Below are positions 31,176 to 43,217 of a stretch of 46,990 nucleotides of DNA, piece by piece. A program made the translations under genes and the position numbers. The notes under the pieces are model-generated. The model saw only the letters and a program-made list of their open reading frames with translations, was not told the origin of the DNA and searched no databases. Each line of letters starts with the position of its first letter. Position 1 is the first letter of the stretch. Source of the DNA: Ectocarpus siliculosus (taxonomy: Eukaryota > Sar > Phaeophyceae > Ectocarpales > Ectocarpaceae); the NCBI GenBank assembly GCA_000310025.1, contig FN649748.1:1770656-1817645 (forward strand), written 5' to 3'.

Positions 31176-34100
31176 ATGTCGGCGATGATGAGCGATAGCG
31201 AGTTAAGGGTCGAGAGGAGGTCGGGGGCCTCTTCCACCACCCCCGTGGATACGGATCGCATCTCGGACCTGCAGGACTCTGTGAAACGCATTGAGGTAAG
31301 GTCAACACATCGAGGGGGGGGGCTCGTGGTCGCTCGTTGCCGTACTCGTTCCGACGGTAGACCGACCTCGCATGCATACCACCCCCGTAAGACAGTGGGA
31401 CAGCTTGGTTATATTCTGTACTACTCTTCTAAATGGTGGGAAGAGACGGAGTTTCCCATGCCCACACGAAGCACATTGCCCCCAAAATGAGGGGCCGTTG
31501 GGGTCAGTGAACAAGAAGTGTGTGTTGTGTAGTTTTGTTTCGAATGGAAGGAATGTCTTGAGCGTCAGGGAGCGTTTTCCGTTGATTGCCGTGGCGATGC
31601 GAAGAGCGACGGTCATCAAGCCGCGTGGCTGTTCCCCAAGGAATTCTTATAAACGCACGTTGTTGGGGTGGGAAAAGGAGAGAGGTGCCGAGAGTGTGCG
31701 AGAGGTCAGCGCGTTTGGCCGCTGTTGCTATGTGATTGGTGGTACTAAAGTGGTGCTGATGATCTGGCACTATAATACCATTGACAGTTTTCTTTTCCTC
31801 CTTCCTGTGAAGCGTGTATTCCATGGTTGTTTACCATGGGATCTATGGGATGGTTTACGTCGCTGCCCTTGGTCGTCACGGGGAGACGCAAGAGGAACAA
31901 TCCAGTCGGGTGAAATCTGTTCGACTCGCGCCACAGCAGTACACGCCGCCGCCGCCGCCGTAGTTTCAGCCCTTCTGTTTGTCTTGTCAATGTGTTGCTT
32001 CCTCTGTACAGCAGTGGTGGTGGGCCCCTGTGTGAAGCCGCACAGTGGCAAGGGGTTTGACCCATGTCTTACACCGGGCACCATACGTGAGACACCTCGT
32101 GTCACGCGATTTCGCCGGCCTTGTACAAGGCGACTGATGCAGTCCTTTTTCCGGCGGCGTTGCGTACATGCGCAGGGACCGCTACTGCATCGCGCTCGCT
32201 TGAAAAATGTCCGCGTCCCGGCGGTATGTCAACCAACCTTGCTTGATGTACAACCATCATGGCGTCTTCACTGTCTCCTCCTCCTCCTCCTCCTCCTCCT
32301 CCCGCCCGTCATCATCGTGTGGCGCCGTCGTTGACAAGTGCCTTCTTTTCTGGCTGTTGGCTTCGCGTCGTTGGTTCCAATTTTTTTCGTTTGGTCGGTC
32401 TTGTGTGGCTGTCGTCATCGTTTTCGTCGTTATGCACCAACAGGATATGCTGGAGAAGCAGACGCTCTCCCCGAAGAAGCCTGGGCACGGGCACGAGGGG
32501 GTAGTCGACGTCGTCCTTGGGGCACAGTGGGGCGACGAAGGCAAGGGGAAGCTGGTAAGGGCGGAGCTTCTTTTTTTTTTTGCCAGTGTTTTGACCCCCG
32601 CCCCCCCCCCCCCGTCCCTTGAATATCATCGCTCCATACCCGGCGTTGTTGTAGGGGCACGAGGTCAATGGTCTTACGACTGTTGCGGCGTGCGTTTACA
32701 TTAGTACGCCACCACCCCTATTGGCACTGCGGCTTGATTTGCTACACATGAGCGCCAGAATTAGCCAGTCGGTGTACATCGACAACACCGGCGGGTATAA
32801 TAGAAAGGACGATGGTTGGTGCACCCTTCAATAAGACATGTCGTCACGCTGCTGTCAAGGGCGGTCAGTTGCCACATTCCATCATACCATTCCGCCCCAC
32901 CGCCCCCGCGCGCTTCCCCCGTTTTGATCACACAAGCGGGGTGTTGATGCCATGCCCTCTAGACCACTGACTTGGAAAATAATGGAACCGGTTTATTTGC
33001 GGAGAGCGTTTTTCTTCACTATCCTTCTGTATCCCCTCCGAACGGGGGGGGGGTGTTCATGATACTTCAGACCCATTTTTGTTCTGAACCGAATTCAGAC
33101 CATCTCTTTTTGTGTTAACCAAAAGGTGGACATCCTGTCGCAAAACTACAACATCTGCGCCCGAGTTGCCGGGGGTTCTAACGCGGGGCACACGATCGTG
33201 GTTGGGGACAAGACGTTCAAGTTCCACCTCCTGCCCTCCGGCATGCTGCACCCGGGCACCATGGGGGTGATCGGTAACGGCGTGGTGGTGCACATCCCCA
33301 CGCTCCTTAAGGAGATGAAGGTACGGCGCCGCGCCTGCCGTTGGCAGGGCTATTAGTGGTGGTAGTGGTGATGTTTGTATTTGATGGGGGGGGGGTGCAT
33401 TTGTGTTAGCGTTTGGTGGTTTTGGTGGTGGCGGTGGTGGTGGTGGTAAACTTGTGTTTGCGAGGCGTGGTCGATGCCCCGGTCGGTCCTCGTCCACATC
33501 GTTCCGCCGTGCATGAGCCATGAGCCTGCCTTGCTCGAAACGAAGACCTACGACCGAGGTGTGTTGCGTGTGTGCTTGTTGTTAGCATCGACCGGGCTAA
33601 CTGGCTGACCATTCAAAACTACGTCACTCTCAATGCGGCCAAGAACGACATCGCTTCTGAAGACCATGATCGATCTGGGACCGTGTGTTTGTGATCCGTT
33701 GGCCGCTACCCGGTTGAACGACGCGGAGACGTTCAGTCCAAGGCAGGGGAAAGCAGGATACAACTTGTGTTCACCTCTTGTCTTGGTTGGTGTCGACTAG
33801 ACTGCCTTCCGAATCGGTTGACCAAAAGTACTGAGTCGAGCTGCTCCAGCGTGGGACAATATGCTCAAGGACGTTTCTATTGAACCAACCGCGCGGTTCC
33901 CAACTGGGATCACGACGAAGTTGCTGTCATCGTGTGGGTTTGTGTGTTTTGTTTCATTTTCTCGAGTGTATATATATAGTGTATATATATCTGTGTGTCT
34001 CGCTCTCTCTTTTGTGGATCCTTATATATGTTTTTTTTCTTGTTGAACACGTTTGTCTTCGCGTTTGTTCGAACAGTCTCTCGAAGAAGCCGGCATCGAC

Positions 34101-35343
34101 TTTGAGGGCCGCCTCAAGATCTCCGATCGAGCGCACATCGTCTTCGACTTCCACCAGCAGGTGGACGGGGTTCAGGAGGGAAACTTAGGCCGCAACAAGA
34201 TCGGCACCACCAAGAAGGTTTGTTCCTCCAATGGCCGTCACCCCCGCCTTCAGCAAGCGTTTTCTAGCAATTTTTTGTGGTGGTGTAGTTGCAGATGCAG
34301 CTAAATAGCTGTTGCCAGGAGGTGTAGTTGCAGATGCAGCTCGCTGTTGCCGGGAAAGGCGTAAGACGATTCGAACGTGTAGTTAAAGAAAACGAGTGGT
34401 GGCGTTCATAACGCTGGATTTGAAAGGCCACAACTCTAAGCTAAACACTCGCTCTAACTTTCTCTTGTTTGTTTCCCTTTTCTGGACATGTTTTCGATAC
34501 AATGCACCATTAGGGGGCGCTTACAATAGCGTGTTTGCGTTTTTCTTGTGTTCCGTTGTTTTCTCGCTTTGTTGGTCTTGTGGGCACGCCTTCATGTCCA
34601 CTCTACCACTTTTTTTCCAGGAATAAAGCAAACCCACCCGCCAACTCAAGACGTGTCATTTTTCTCACAAGTGCCTCTCGACAGTGTTTGCTGCTCCATC
34701 TATGTATCTATCCATCACTCATGACCCTTTCGTCAATCATCCTTCTTGTCCTTTTTCTGTCTTGACCTTGGGAAAAACGACACGAAAAAACGAAAACAGG
34801 GTATCGGGCCGGCGTACTCGTCCAAGATCGTCCGCAACGGCGTCAGGATAGGAGACTTGCGGTTCTTCGACGACTTCAAGGAACGCTTCCGGGCCCTGGT
34901 GGAACACGCCGAGCGGGCGCACGGGAACTCCTTGCACGTGGACGTGGAGAAGGAGATCGGCTACTACGCGTCTGTCCGCGAGCTGGTGAGGAGGGGGGGG
35001 GTGAACGTCCCTCAAAAGCGCCGGGGGGGGGGGGATTTTTTGGTTTTCGTGTGCATGCTTTTTTCTTTTTTCTTGGGCGGGTTTCTTCCACACACATACA
35101 CACACACACACAACCCTTCATTGTCAGATTTTTTCTAATTAATTTTTTTTCTTTTTTTTCTTTTTTCAACAATAGTCGGAGCGGGGCCGCCCTGACGAAT
35201 CCCTCCCTAGTACCTGGCTAGTTTTCTCCTTCGTTTCGTTGTTCCGCCCTTTCCACGATCGTATGATCCTGTGCGTTTTTTTCTGCCCCCGTTTGCCGCC
35301 AACCCCGTGGCATTTGGCGTCGTGACTGAATGCGATCTTAACC

Positions 35344-35400
<57 letters not shown>

Positions 35401-35516
35401 CCTGTCTTTCTCTCTTTCTCTCTCTTTCTCTCTCTTTATCTGCCTCTCTATCTCTCTCTCTTTATCTCTCTGCGTCTGTCTCTCTCTCTCTGTGTCTGTC
35501 TGTCTCTCTCCCTCTG

Positions 35517-35565
<49 letters not shown>

Positions 35566-38500
35566 TCTCTCTCCCCCTGTCTCCCGTCGCCTCTCTTCTT
35601 TGTGCGATCCACAACCACCAACCCCAAACCCCAAACGCCAAACGCCAAAACCCCGAACGCCAACGCGAAAGATCGTGAACATGACGGCGGATACGATCGC
35701 CCTCACCAACACGGCCTTCGACTCGGGCAAGCGCATCCTCGTGGAGGGCGCCAACGCCACCATGCTCGACATCGACTTCGGGACCTACCCCTACGTGACT
35801 TCGTCCAACCCCAGCGTAGGCAGCGTGTGCACGGGGCTGGGGGTCCCGCCGAACAAGGTGGGGAGGGGGGCGGGGGGGCGTACTCTTATGTTTTGCGTAC
35901 CTTAGCGGTTAGACCGTTGATCACGCGTCCTAGAGAGGGCCAAGCGGGAGGGGAGGTGGAGGGGGTACTGATGGCCATGCGTTCCCGTTGGCTTTGTCTT
36001 GCTGCATATATTGTACCGGGGTTGGATAGGTTCTCTGCGGAAGAGAGTTGAGAGAATCATTCACCCGGCCGGTGCTTCCAGAGATCATGTTGTCACGAGT
36101 TGTGTAGCCTGCGGTGAGACGATGGGAGATCAAAAGCCCAGGCGTTCGACACTTGAGTGCGCGGAGGAGCTACTTCGTGTGTAGGGGACGGTGCAAAGCC
36201 GGGCGTTGCACAGCTGCGCTGCTCTAGAATGAGGGGAGAAGGGCATGGTGTAGAAGTGTGTAAAATGTTTGCCATTCATTCAATCAAGCAGGTGTCGTTC
36301 GGCCTCCTGCCATGCTGTCATCCTGCACGTTGGGAGCGGTTTGGAGTCATGCCATATTTTTTGTGTGCGGGACGACTTTGGCAGGGTAGGCTACCCCATG
36401 TGTTGGGCAATTCCGTTCTTTGACAATTAATTCGTTGTTATGTTTGGGATCGATTCTTTCATCATGGCATTTTTTGTTTTGGAAGAACGGCGGTTGTCTG
36501 TCGGTGGGTGGGTCGTCATTTTATTCCGTTCCGTCCGGCTGTTGATCCCGGATAATCACATGTGATGTAGTACAACGTCATGTCGTGCGATCAAATCTCC
36601 AACGTGTATGTATGACGTCATGTCATGTGATCAGATTTCCAACCTTGTACGTATGCCGTCATGTGATGGCGATGTAATGTGACCAGATCTCCAACATCTT
36701 CGGGACGGTAAAGTCGTACTGCACCCGTGTCGGAGAGGGACCCTTCCCCACGGAAACCTTGGGCGAGACCGGGGACACTCTCAGGTAAATATATAAGTAT
36801 GAACACCCCAGTAGTGTAGTAATTAAGAACACGACCCGTTATTCAAGCACGGTGAAGGAGTGGACCGCCCATTGCTCCCATTTACCATATGCCTTTTTTT
36901 TTCTTTTTTTTCTTTTGTCTGTTCCCCGAGTAGGGTTCTCTCGCGTATCAGACGACGGGGTTGTTGGTGGTGCTAGTTGGTGTAGTTGCTGTATGCTTCG
37001 AAACGCTGTTGTTTTTGCGGTGCTGGTGCTGTTGCCACCGTAGTGCGTGTTTTTAACATGCGTCTGTGTAAATCGTCCGCCTTTTATATCACACCCGTAC
37101 GTACAACCCCGGTACACTAGGAAAAACGGGGGGGAGTTCGGCACGACCACGGGGAGGCCGCGCCGCTGCGGGTGGCTGGACATCCCCCAGATGCGCTACT
37201 CCACCCTGGTGAACGGCTACTCCGTGCTCAACCTCACCAAGCTCGACGTGCTTACCGGTGAATGGGAGTGTCGATCGTCGCTGTTGGAGGGGGGGGGGGT
37301 TGGGCATGGCTGATGTCGGAGTAGTAGACAGCGGGGGTCCGGGGGTTGTAGTACTTGCCAACATTGGTGCAGGATAACCAGCGATTTGGGGTTGAGTGTG
37401 TTGAGCGCGGTATGAATTTTTTCTCCCCGTCTCACATATTAGCGGCACAGTGCTCTGCGTTACCCACCCGGCGTCTGGTTCTCTCTCTCTCTCGCCTTTT
37501 GCCGTATCCACGGTCGCTCTCTGGACCCCCCTCCGTCCCGAAGATGACATGATATTGCTCCGAGAGGAGGGACGGAGGGGCAAGAGACTTAGAAATGAGG
37601 TCGGCGTGTCCGTTCCCTTTCCCACACCCGTTGCCCCTGTTCGCCGGACGTTCTCTCTCTCTCACGCACACACCGATCCGCCTCCTCTCCATCTGATGAC
37701 GCTTCCTCAGTTGTATTTCAGGGTTGAGAGGGTAAGGGTGTGCAGGGGTAAAGACCAATGTATCCCCCCGGAAGCATTGTTTTTTGTGTGTTTTTATATT
37801 TTTTTGCATCGAAACAGCTCACCAATGGAGAGATGTCAGTCTCAGCGCGGCTGAGAACAGAAAATACTTGCCAAGGTCATGATCTGCGTGTGTGTAGGTT
37901 ATCTTTCTTAGCATCGACCGCGCTAACCGGCCCAATGCTGTGGGTGTCTTGTTGTTTTACAGGGATGGAGGAGGTGCAGATCGGCGTGGCGTACAAGTTC
38001 GAGGGGAAGTGCCTGGAATCCATGCCTTCCAGCCTCAATGTAAGCCGCGTGTGTGTCGGAGACGTGTGACGGACTATTGCAAGAGCGTGCCCTAGCCAAC
38101 AATGAATGGTTCCACGGTGCTGGATGTTGCCTTCCTCCTGCGGTGTGTGCGACCCCGGCTGATACATCAAACAGTGTTGTACTGAATGGTGTGAACTGGC
38201 GACCAGAATCACGGGTCGAATAAATAACACTTTCTATTTGCATACACACACACACCACACAGACTGTACCGCTGCACTCACACTATCCCGCTGCTTGGGT
38301 GGCCTGCAGCACCACAAGTGTCAACGCATTTTGTCGCTCGCTGTCTAATGTCGTCCAGCAGTGGGAGTATTGGCGCGTTGCAAACGGGTGGGCGCTCACG
38401 CATGTGTTCGCTTTCCCTCGCAACCACTCTCACTAAGTGGACGACGTTTGCGCACATGTACCCTTTCTTAACAGTTTGTGTGTTGTGTGTATCCTCCGAT

Positions 38501-39760
38501 TTAATATTGAGGGTTCCGAGTACCCTGTGTCTTGAACGAGGCTTACGTGTACACGTTTGAGCGAGATTTTTTGTGTACCTTTTTTGCATGAGGTTTGGGC
38601 ACCCGTTTGATGAGATGGGATGTTTCCATGTACGCTTTCGAACGACGACTGCATGTACCCTTTTTACTCCCAAGACGAGCAAGGTCAGCAAAGATTCGTG
38701 TTCGGTGTCGCCCACGCGCGATGTGTTTTTTTTTTTTTCGCGAGTCTTGTGACTGCCTACTCCTGAGTCTTGTCTTTCTTCTTCTCCAGTGTTTTGTGCC
38801 TTGTTTTGGGTATGAATCGTGTTGCTTGAGAAGGGAAAGAAGAGGTAAATTGGCTCATAACCCAGTGAAAAATATCTGTTTTCTTTTTGAAGACGCAACA
38901 ATGACAACAACAACAATTTGGTCTTTTCCCTGTGTGTGTGGTTTTTTCTTCATTCTTTTTTCGCATTTGTCGGGGAAAAAAAAAGGTGCTGAAGAACGTG
39001 CAGGTGGAGTACGAGGTTCTGGCGGGGTGGGAAGAGGACATCTCTGACTGCAAGGAGTGGGATGATCTGCCGACGAACGCGCAGGTTTACGTGCGGCGAG
39101 TAGAGGTGAGCCGAGAAGGGAAGGGAAGGGAAGACATCATTTTGTTGTCATGTCATCCTGTCTACCCTAGAGACCAGCTGGACTCCTTTCGGAAAGTTTG
39201 GGCGCAGTAGCGGGAGTCGCACAGGCGGGAAGGTGGGGGTCACACAGAAGGTACGGCCGGTGGTTAGGTACGGTAAGTTCTTGTCTATCTTTAGTGATTG
39301 CATCAAATCGCCACTTTACTTCTGCAGTCGGTGAGGGTATTTCGGGGGGGGGGGGGAGGGCGTTGTCGAGAAAATTCTGGAGGGTGGTTTTGATGGTTGG
39401 GGTTTACACGTGCCTGTGCACGAGTTTTGGCGAGAGCCAGGCACGATTCCGGGTACGTTTGGACAGGGGGCGAGGGCGGCTTTTTTCGGAGGCCCGCGTA
39501 GGGTTGATGTTGATGAGAGTTCGGGGGCCGCGTCGTCGTTCCCTCTCTGTTTGATGCCCTCCCTCGCCCGCTCGCTGTCCCTCTCCCTCGTGCCCAACAA
39601 AAAATCGACAAACAAAATATATATATATTATTTTTCTCGTGTGTTTTTGTTCCTTTGTTTTACGTAGGAGCTGCTGGGAGTGTACATCCGCTGGATAGGC
39701 GTAGGCCAAGACCGGCTGGCCGTGATCGACCGTTACGACCGTTACACGGGGAGCCCCTAA
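31176..39760 (+). CDS. ADSS: Adenylosuccinate synthetase, 11 exons
   Basis: Exons: 31176-31295, 32444-32554, 33126-33320, 34077-34217, 34800-34985, 35672-35857, 36687-36784, 37121-37257, 37963-38039, 38986-39105, 39668-39760; 1464 nt, 487 aa, normal for the eukaryotic enzyme plus a leader. It makes adenylosuccinate from IMP, aspartate and GTP, the first step from IMP to AMP. Motifs in order: [11 protein letters not shown] with the catalytic Asp; [10 protein letters not shown] with the catalytic His; [14 protein letters not shown] across the fourth and fifth exons; [41 protein letters not shown]; the C-terminal [10 protein letters not shown]. The first exon was found by phase: its helix [12 protein letters not shown] continues as DMLEKQ in the second exon. 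An alternative start at 32432 just upstream of exon two would skip it. No signal peptide is seen, so I expect a cytosolic enzyme. The acceptor at 38985 follows nine A's, which is unusual. Confidence 0.95.
34282..34355 (+). repeat. Short tandem duplication in an ADSS intron
   Basis: GGTGTAGTTGCAGATGCAGCT followed by GCTGTTGCC occurs twice, at 34282 and 34321, with a 5-base insertion in the first copy. Confidence 0.9.
35340..35598 (+). repeat. Long CT-rich microsatellite, then C/A-rich repeats, before an ADSS acceptor
   Basis: About 240 bases of CTCT, CTTT and CTGT units. A stretch of CCAAACC/GCCAAA units (about 35612-35660) lies between it and the acceptor at 35671. The pyrimidine tract is thus over 80 bases from the splice site it may serve, and is far longer than needed. 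Confidence 0.93.
36590..36695 (+). repeat. Tandem near-copies of the ADSS exon-7 acceptor
   Basis: GATCAAATCTCCAAC (36590), GATCAGATTTCCAAC (36630) and GACCAGATCTCCAAC (36682) repeat at 40 and 52 bases, with GTATGT(A)TGACGTCATG-like filler between. Only the last is the acceptor used for the exon at 36687. The middle copy keeps an AG but lies out of frame and meets a TGA; the first has AA instead of AG. Confidence 0.82.
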
Positions 39761-42700
39761 AGTTACTCCGCGTTGAGAGAAGACAAGAGAGAGGGTTGGT
39801 GGGTGAAACGCCCCCCGCGTCGATGACCACGGCGTGATGTTTCTGCATCCGTCCCAAATCCTATGACATCGCGGGTAAGGGTATCTATCCACGACGGCGC
39901 CTTGTTTTCGTTTCTCCTGTGTCTCTCTCCGAAGACGATCTTTTCGCGAAGTTTTGAACGGTTTTTTGTTATGCAGCAGCGGGTAAAATGGGTAGCTAGC
40001 TGTTCGAGTGAGGAAGCTCACGCGAACAGCTGTGCCGAAGGCGGGTGGACGGGTAGGGGGCGTGGGGGTGGGAGGGCACCGTGGGAGAGGGCTAGGGGGT
40101 AGGAGGCGAGAACCGTGTCAGGGGGGGGGGGAGGAGTGCCGACCAGATGTAGGGATGCCTTGTGGGAATTTGAGTTGGGGGGACGGAAATGGAATTAGCC
40201 GTAAGGTACGGTACTATCAGCGAGCACAGAGAAGAGGCTGGCTCTCCCTGGACGGGAAACACCGGAGGGTGGGACAATTAATTTTTGCCAATGGGTTGCG
40301 TGCGACCATGTGTGCGTATGTAGCGTGGTGTGTTTGTTCTTTCTCTCTCTCTCTCTCTCTCTCTCTTCGTCTGTGAGAGCTGCCAACTGCCACCACTCAG
40401 TAAGCATGCGGGCAGGTTTTGCTTTTCATTCCACTCGTCATGCACCCACCTGCACCCCTCACTTCTCATTTTTCAAGTACTGCAGGAAGTTGTCGGGAGC
40501 AAACGCATATTGATTTCCAGGGACATTTTGGCGGGGGGGGGGGGCGAGGGGTGCTGCAAATTCAAGTTTGTCTTGTGTGATGGTTTCATCGCTCCCGACA
40601 AGTTAAATTGCTTGATGTCGGCTTTGTCACCAACCATCTTCTGTCAAGGTATGCCGACATGCCTACAGTACGTTCGGGAGGTTGGTAAAAAAAAAAAATT
40701 GTGGCCCGCTGTTCTGCTGCTGCTGCTGCTGCGGCCGTTAGGGGTGGGGCAGGGGAGGTGGAGATGGTAGTAAGCCGTTTGAATTTACAGGGGGTGTCAG
40801 TATATAATCAAACCGTGTTGTGGTGGTATTTTTTTTGTGATTTTCGTCTTCTTTCCAATGTTATATCCCAGCAGGATTTTTTTTGGGGGGGGGGTAGTGG
40901 ACGAGAGAGAGAGGCGGAGGGAAGGCAGATTTTGAAGTGGCGGAGGGAAGGAGAGAGGGGGATGGTCGGTCACGCACTCCCCATGCGTGTGTCACAGCCG
41001 CTGTCGCCCGATGGCTTCTCCGTAGCCGATGAGGGTTGATTGGTAAAGCTAAAGCTTTCGGCGATCATCAGCCACAAAATAATTGTTTGCACAATTCCCT
41101 CTGCATGTGCTCGATATTCCGAGGACTGGTTGATGGGAAAGAGGAGCAGCAGGACCTACTGGTTTGCAGAGGGGCGCGCGCTAGTTTAGGGCATCATGTA
41201 GTACGCGTTTTGCTCTGCAGAAAGTCAAGTCTGGACTACTGCGCGTACAAAATACGAATAAAAACATCCGTGCATGCATGCATGAATGACTACAGCAAGA
41301 TTTTGGTGGAAAAGTTTGGTGTCATCATCCATCCTGTTTGTGGCCTTCTCCGTTGAGCGGTATGAAGTGGGATTGATTGTGCTGTGCCCCTGGCTGTTTT
41401 CGGTGGAGCAATGTGTACGTTTTCTCGTATGCTTAAGGTGCCTGTTTCCGTCAACTCGACGATTTGAGACTTGTTGTCAGCATGCGATGACGAGGAGGTT
41501 GTCAACAGGATGTGGCCCATCGGAACAATTAATGTTCGACTGCTGCGCTTGCTTGCCAAGCCGCTGTGGCGAAATGAATACGGCTTGAGTTGAGGCCGGG
41601 GCTACCCCTCCGGCAGCACTTTTTTTTTTTTTTTTTTGGTCTTCACTTCAAATCAGCGCTCACAGCACTAGTGCCGTTTACTCCAAACCCGTGGTCACAC
41701 AGAACAGCCCCTCTCTACCCTTCCCTCCTGCGGTACTTTGCCTTCGGTTTTTAATGCGAGAAGAGTTCAGCACTCTCAATGAATGGTGACGAGTTGTTGT
41801 GTGTTCCGACATGATGATGCCGTCGGTTCCTTCTTTCTTACAAATATCAAGCGGACAACGAACCCCATCCACACGGAGATGATAGAGATCCCCGGGATAG
41901 ATTGGGCAGTGAATTCAAGCGTCATATGGTGAACGAAGTACTGTGTTTCTACGATTCCCGGAGCTGCTCCTCCGCTCCTTTCTACACAGCAGTACATAAC
42001 GCCCCTGTCAGGGCCATTCTTTCTTCTTTCTTCCCAGCTTCAACTTCTCTCGGAAGAAGAGAACCCTCTACCATACCAGACCCGAGGATCTCCGTGATTT
42101 TCAATCTGAAGCGTTCTCGAGAGTATTTGACGAACAAAAGAAATGTTCCGGAAACGCGTTGTGTGTTCACGCTGTTGTTCGGTGGCAAGTGGCCAAGGAC
42201 GACAGCGCGAGCTATCAACATTGATATATACATACAGCAGTTGGAGTAACAACGTAACAACAGCAGTGGTTGACGCTGCGGGTGCTACCGTTGGTTACGG
42301 CGTACAGTCCCGCCATGTTGGAATTTGAATTGTTGCGCCGCTTGCGGCGTCATGACTCCCATCATGACCACAACAACCCCGCTCCCTCTTCCCCCTCCCC
42401 AACACACACAAACTCTTGCTCGCCCCCTACGCCACAGGAGCAGGACCTCGGGAGTTCAGAGGCGGACACAGACGCGCAGCTAGAAGATGTCGTCGTCATA
42501 CAGGTGTGGGAGGACAGCGTGTGAACATTATAACATTCCGTCGCACCCAACAGAGAATTCGCTCGGGGGGGGCAGGGAGGGAAACGAGAAGTCCATCGAC
42601 CTCTAGACAACGAATGCTGCATCTGAGCCAGCGCGAGGGTAGATTTTTCGGTGTACGACAGCTGCGGCGACGTGCGCCACGGGAGTTGTTTCGTTGGATT

Positions 42701-43217
42701 GTCTGAGGGAACCCATGCTGTGCCGCCTGGTGTGTGTGTGCATGCTGCTGCTGCTGCTCGACAGCGGGCAAACTTGTCGGTTCAACATGGGGGCGGGTAC
42801 ATTTCTGCTGTAGCACTCCCTGCCATAGCAGCAGCAACAACGCGAACCGCACCAGACAACATGAGAGTGGTTGGCGTGGTGTATGCAGGCCGCAGAGTGG
42901 GTGTGTTGAGAGCCGTTGTGGGCAGCGCTCTGAGGGTGGGCACTTGCTCCCTGGAGCACAGTTCACTATGCGCACTTCTTGTTTTTTGTTGGCCGAGGCG
43001 ACCGCTGTCCGAGCTCTTCGTTCGGAGAAGACACTTGCAGTAGCAGCTATTTTGTACCTAGGAAGCGGTTAGCAAATCCGCACCTTCTGGGGAATCCGAT
43101 GCCTTCCTACGGTGTGCAACAAAACCTTGTGCTCCACCCCGCCTCGTTTAGTGTTACATGTACGGTAAAAGAATGGTCCTCTTCTCGTCGTGTGCCGTCA
43201 TGAATAATTAACAACAG
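39761..43217. other. Region between ADSS and the lysine-rich gene
   Basis: Mostly non-coding, with a (TC)n run at about 40340-40367 and several poly-G and poly-T runs. Two exon-like pieces are worth noting. On the minus strand, 41925-41842 gives a 28-residue hydrophobic stretch starting MTLEFTAQSIPGISIISVWM and a GTAAGA donor; it faintly resembles the small complex I subunit MWFE, but no further exon was found. On the plus strand, 42438-42503 (AG before, GTGTGG after) gives EQDLGSSEADTDAQLEDVVV, acidic; it could belong to the next gene but its phase does not fit directly. Confidence 0.35.

Noticed and set aside
32207-32431. Longer N-terminus for ADSS starting at 32207
   Set aside because: The frame is open but the sequence (Ser run, then random hydrophobics) does not look like coding, and a good acceptor at 32443 joins in phase to the exon at 31176.
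41842-41925. NADH dehydrogenase MWFE-like subunit on the minus strand
   Set aside because: Only one 28-residue hydrophobic exon with a donor; I could not find the second half with its conserved charged residues, so I kept it only as a note.
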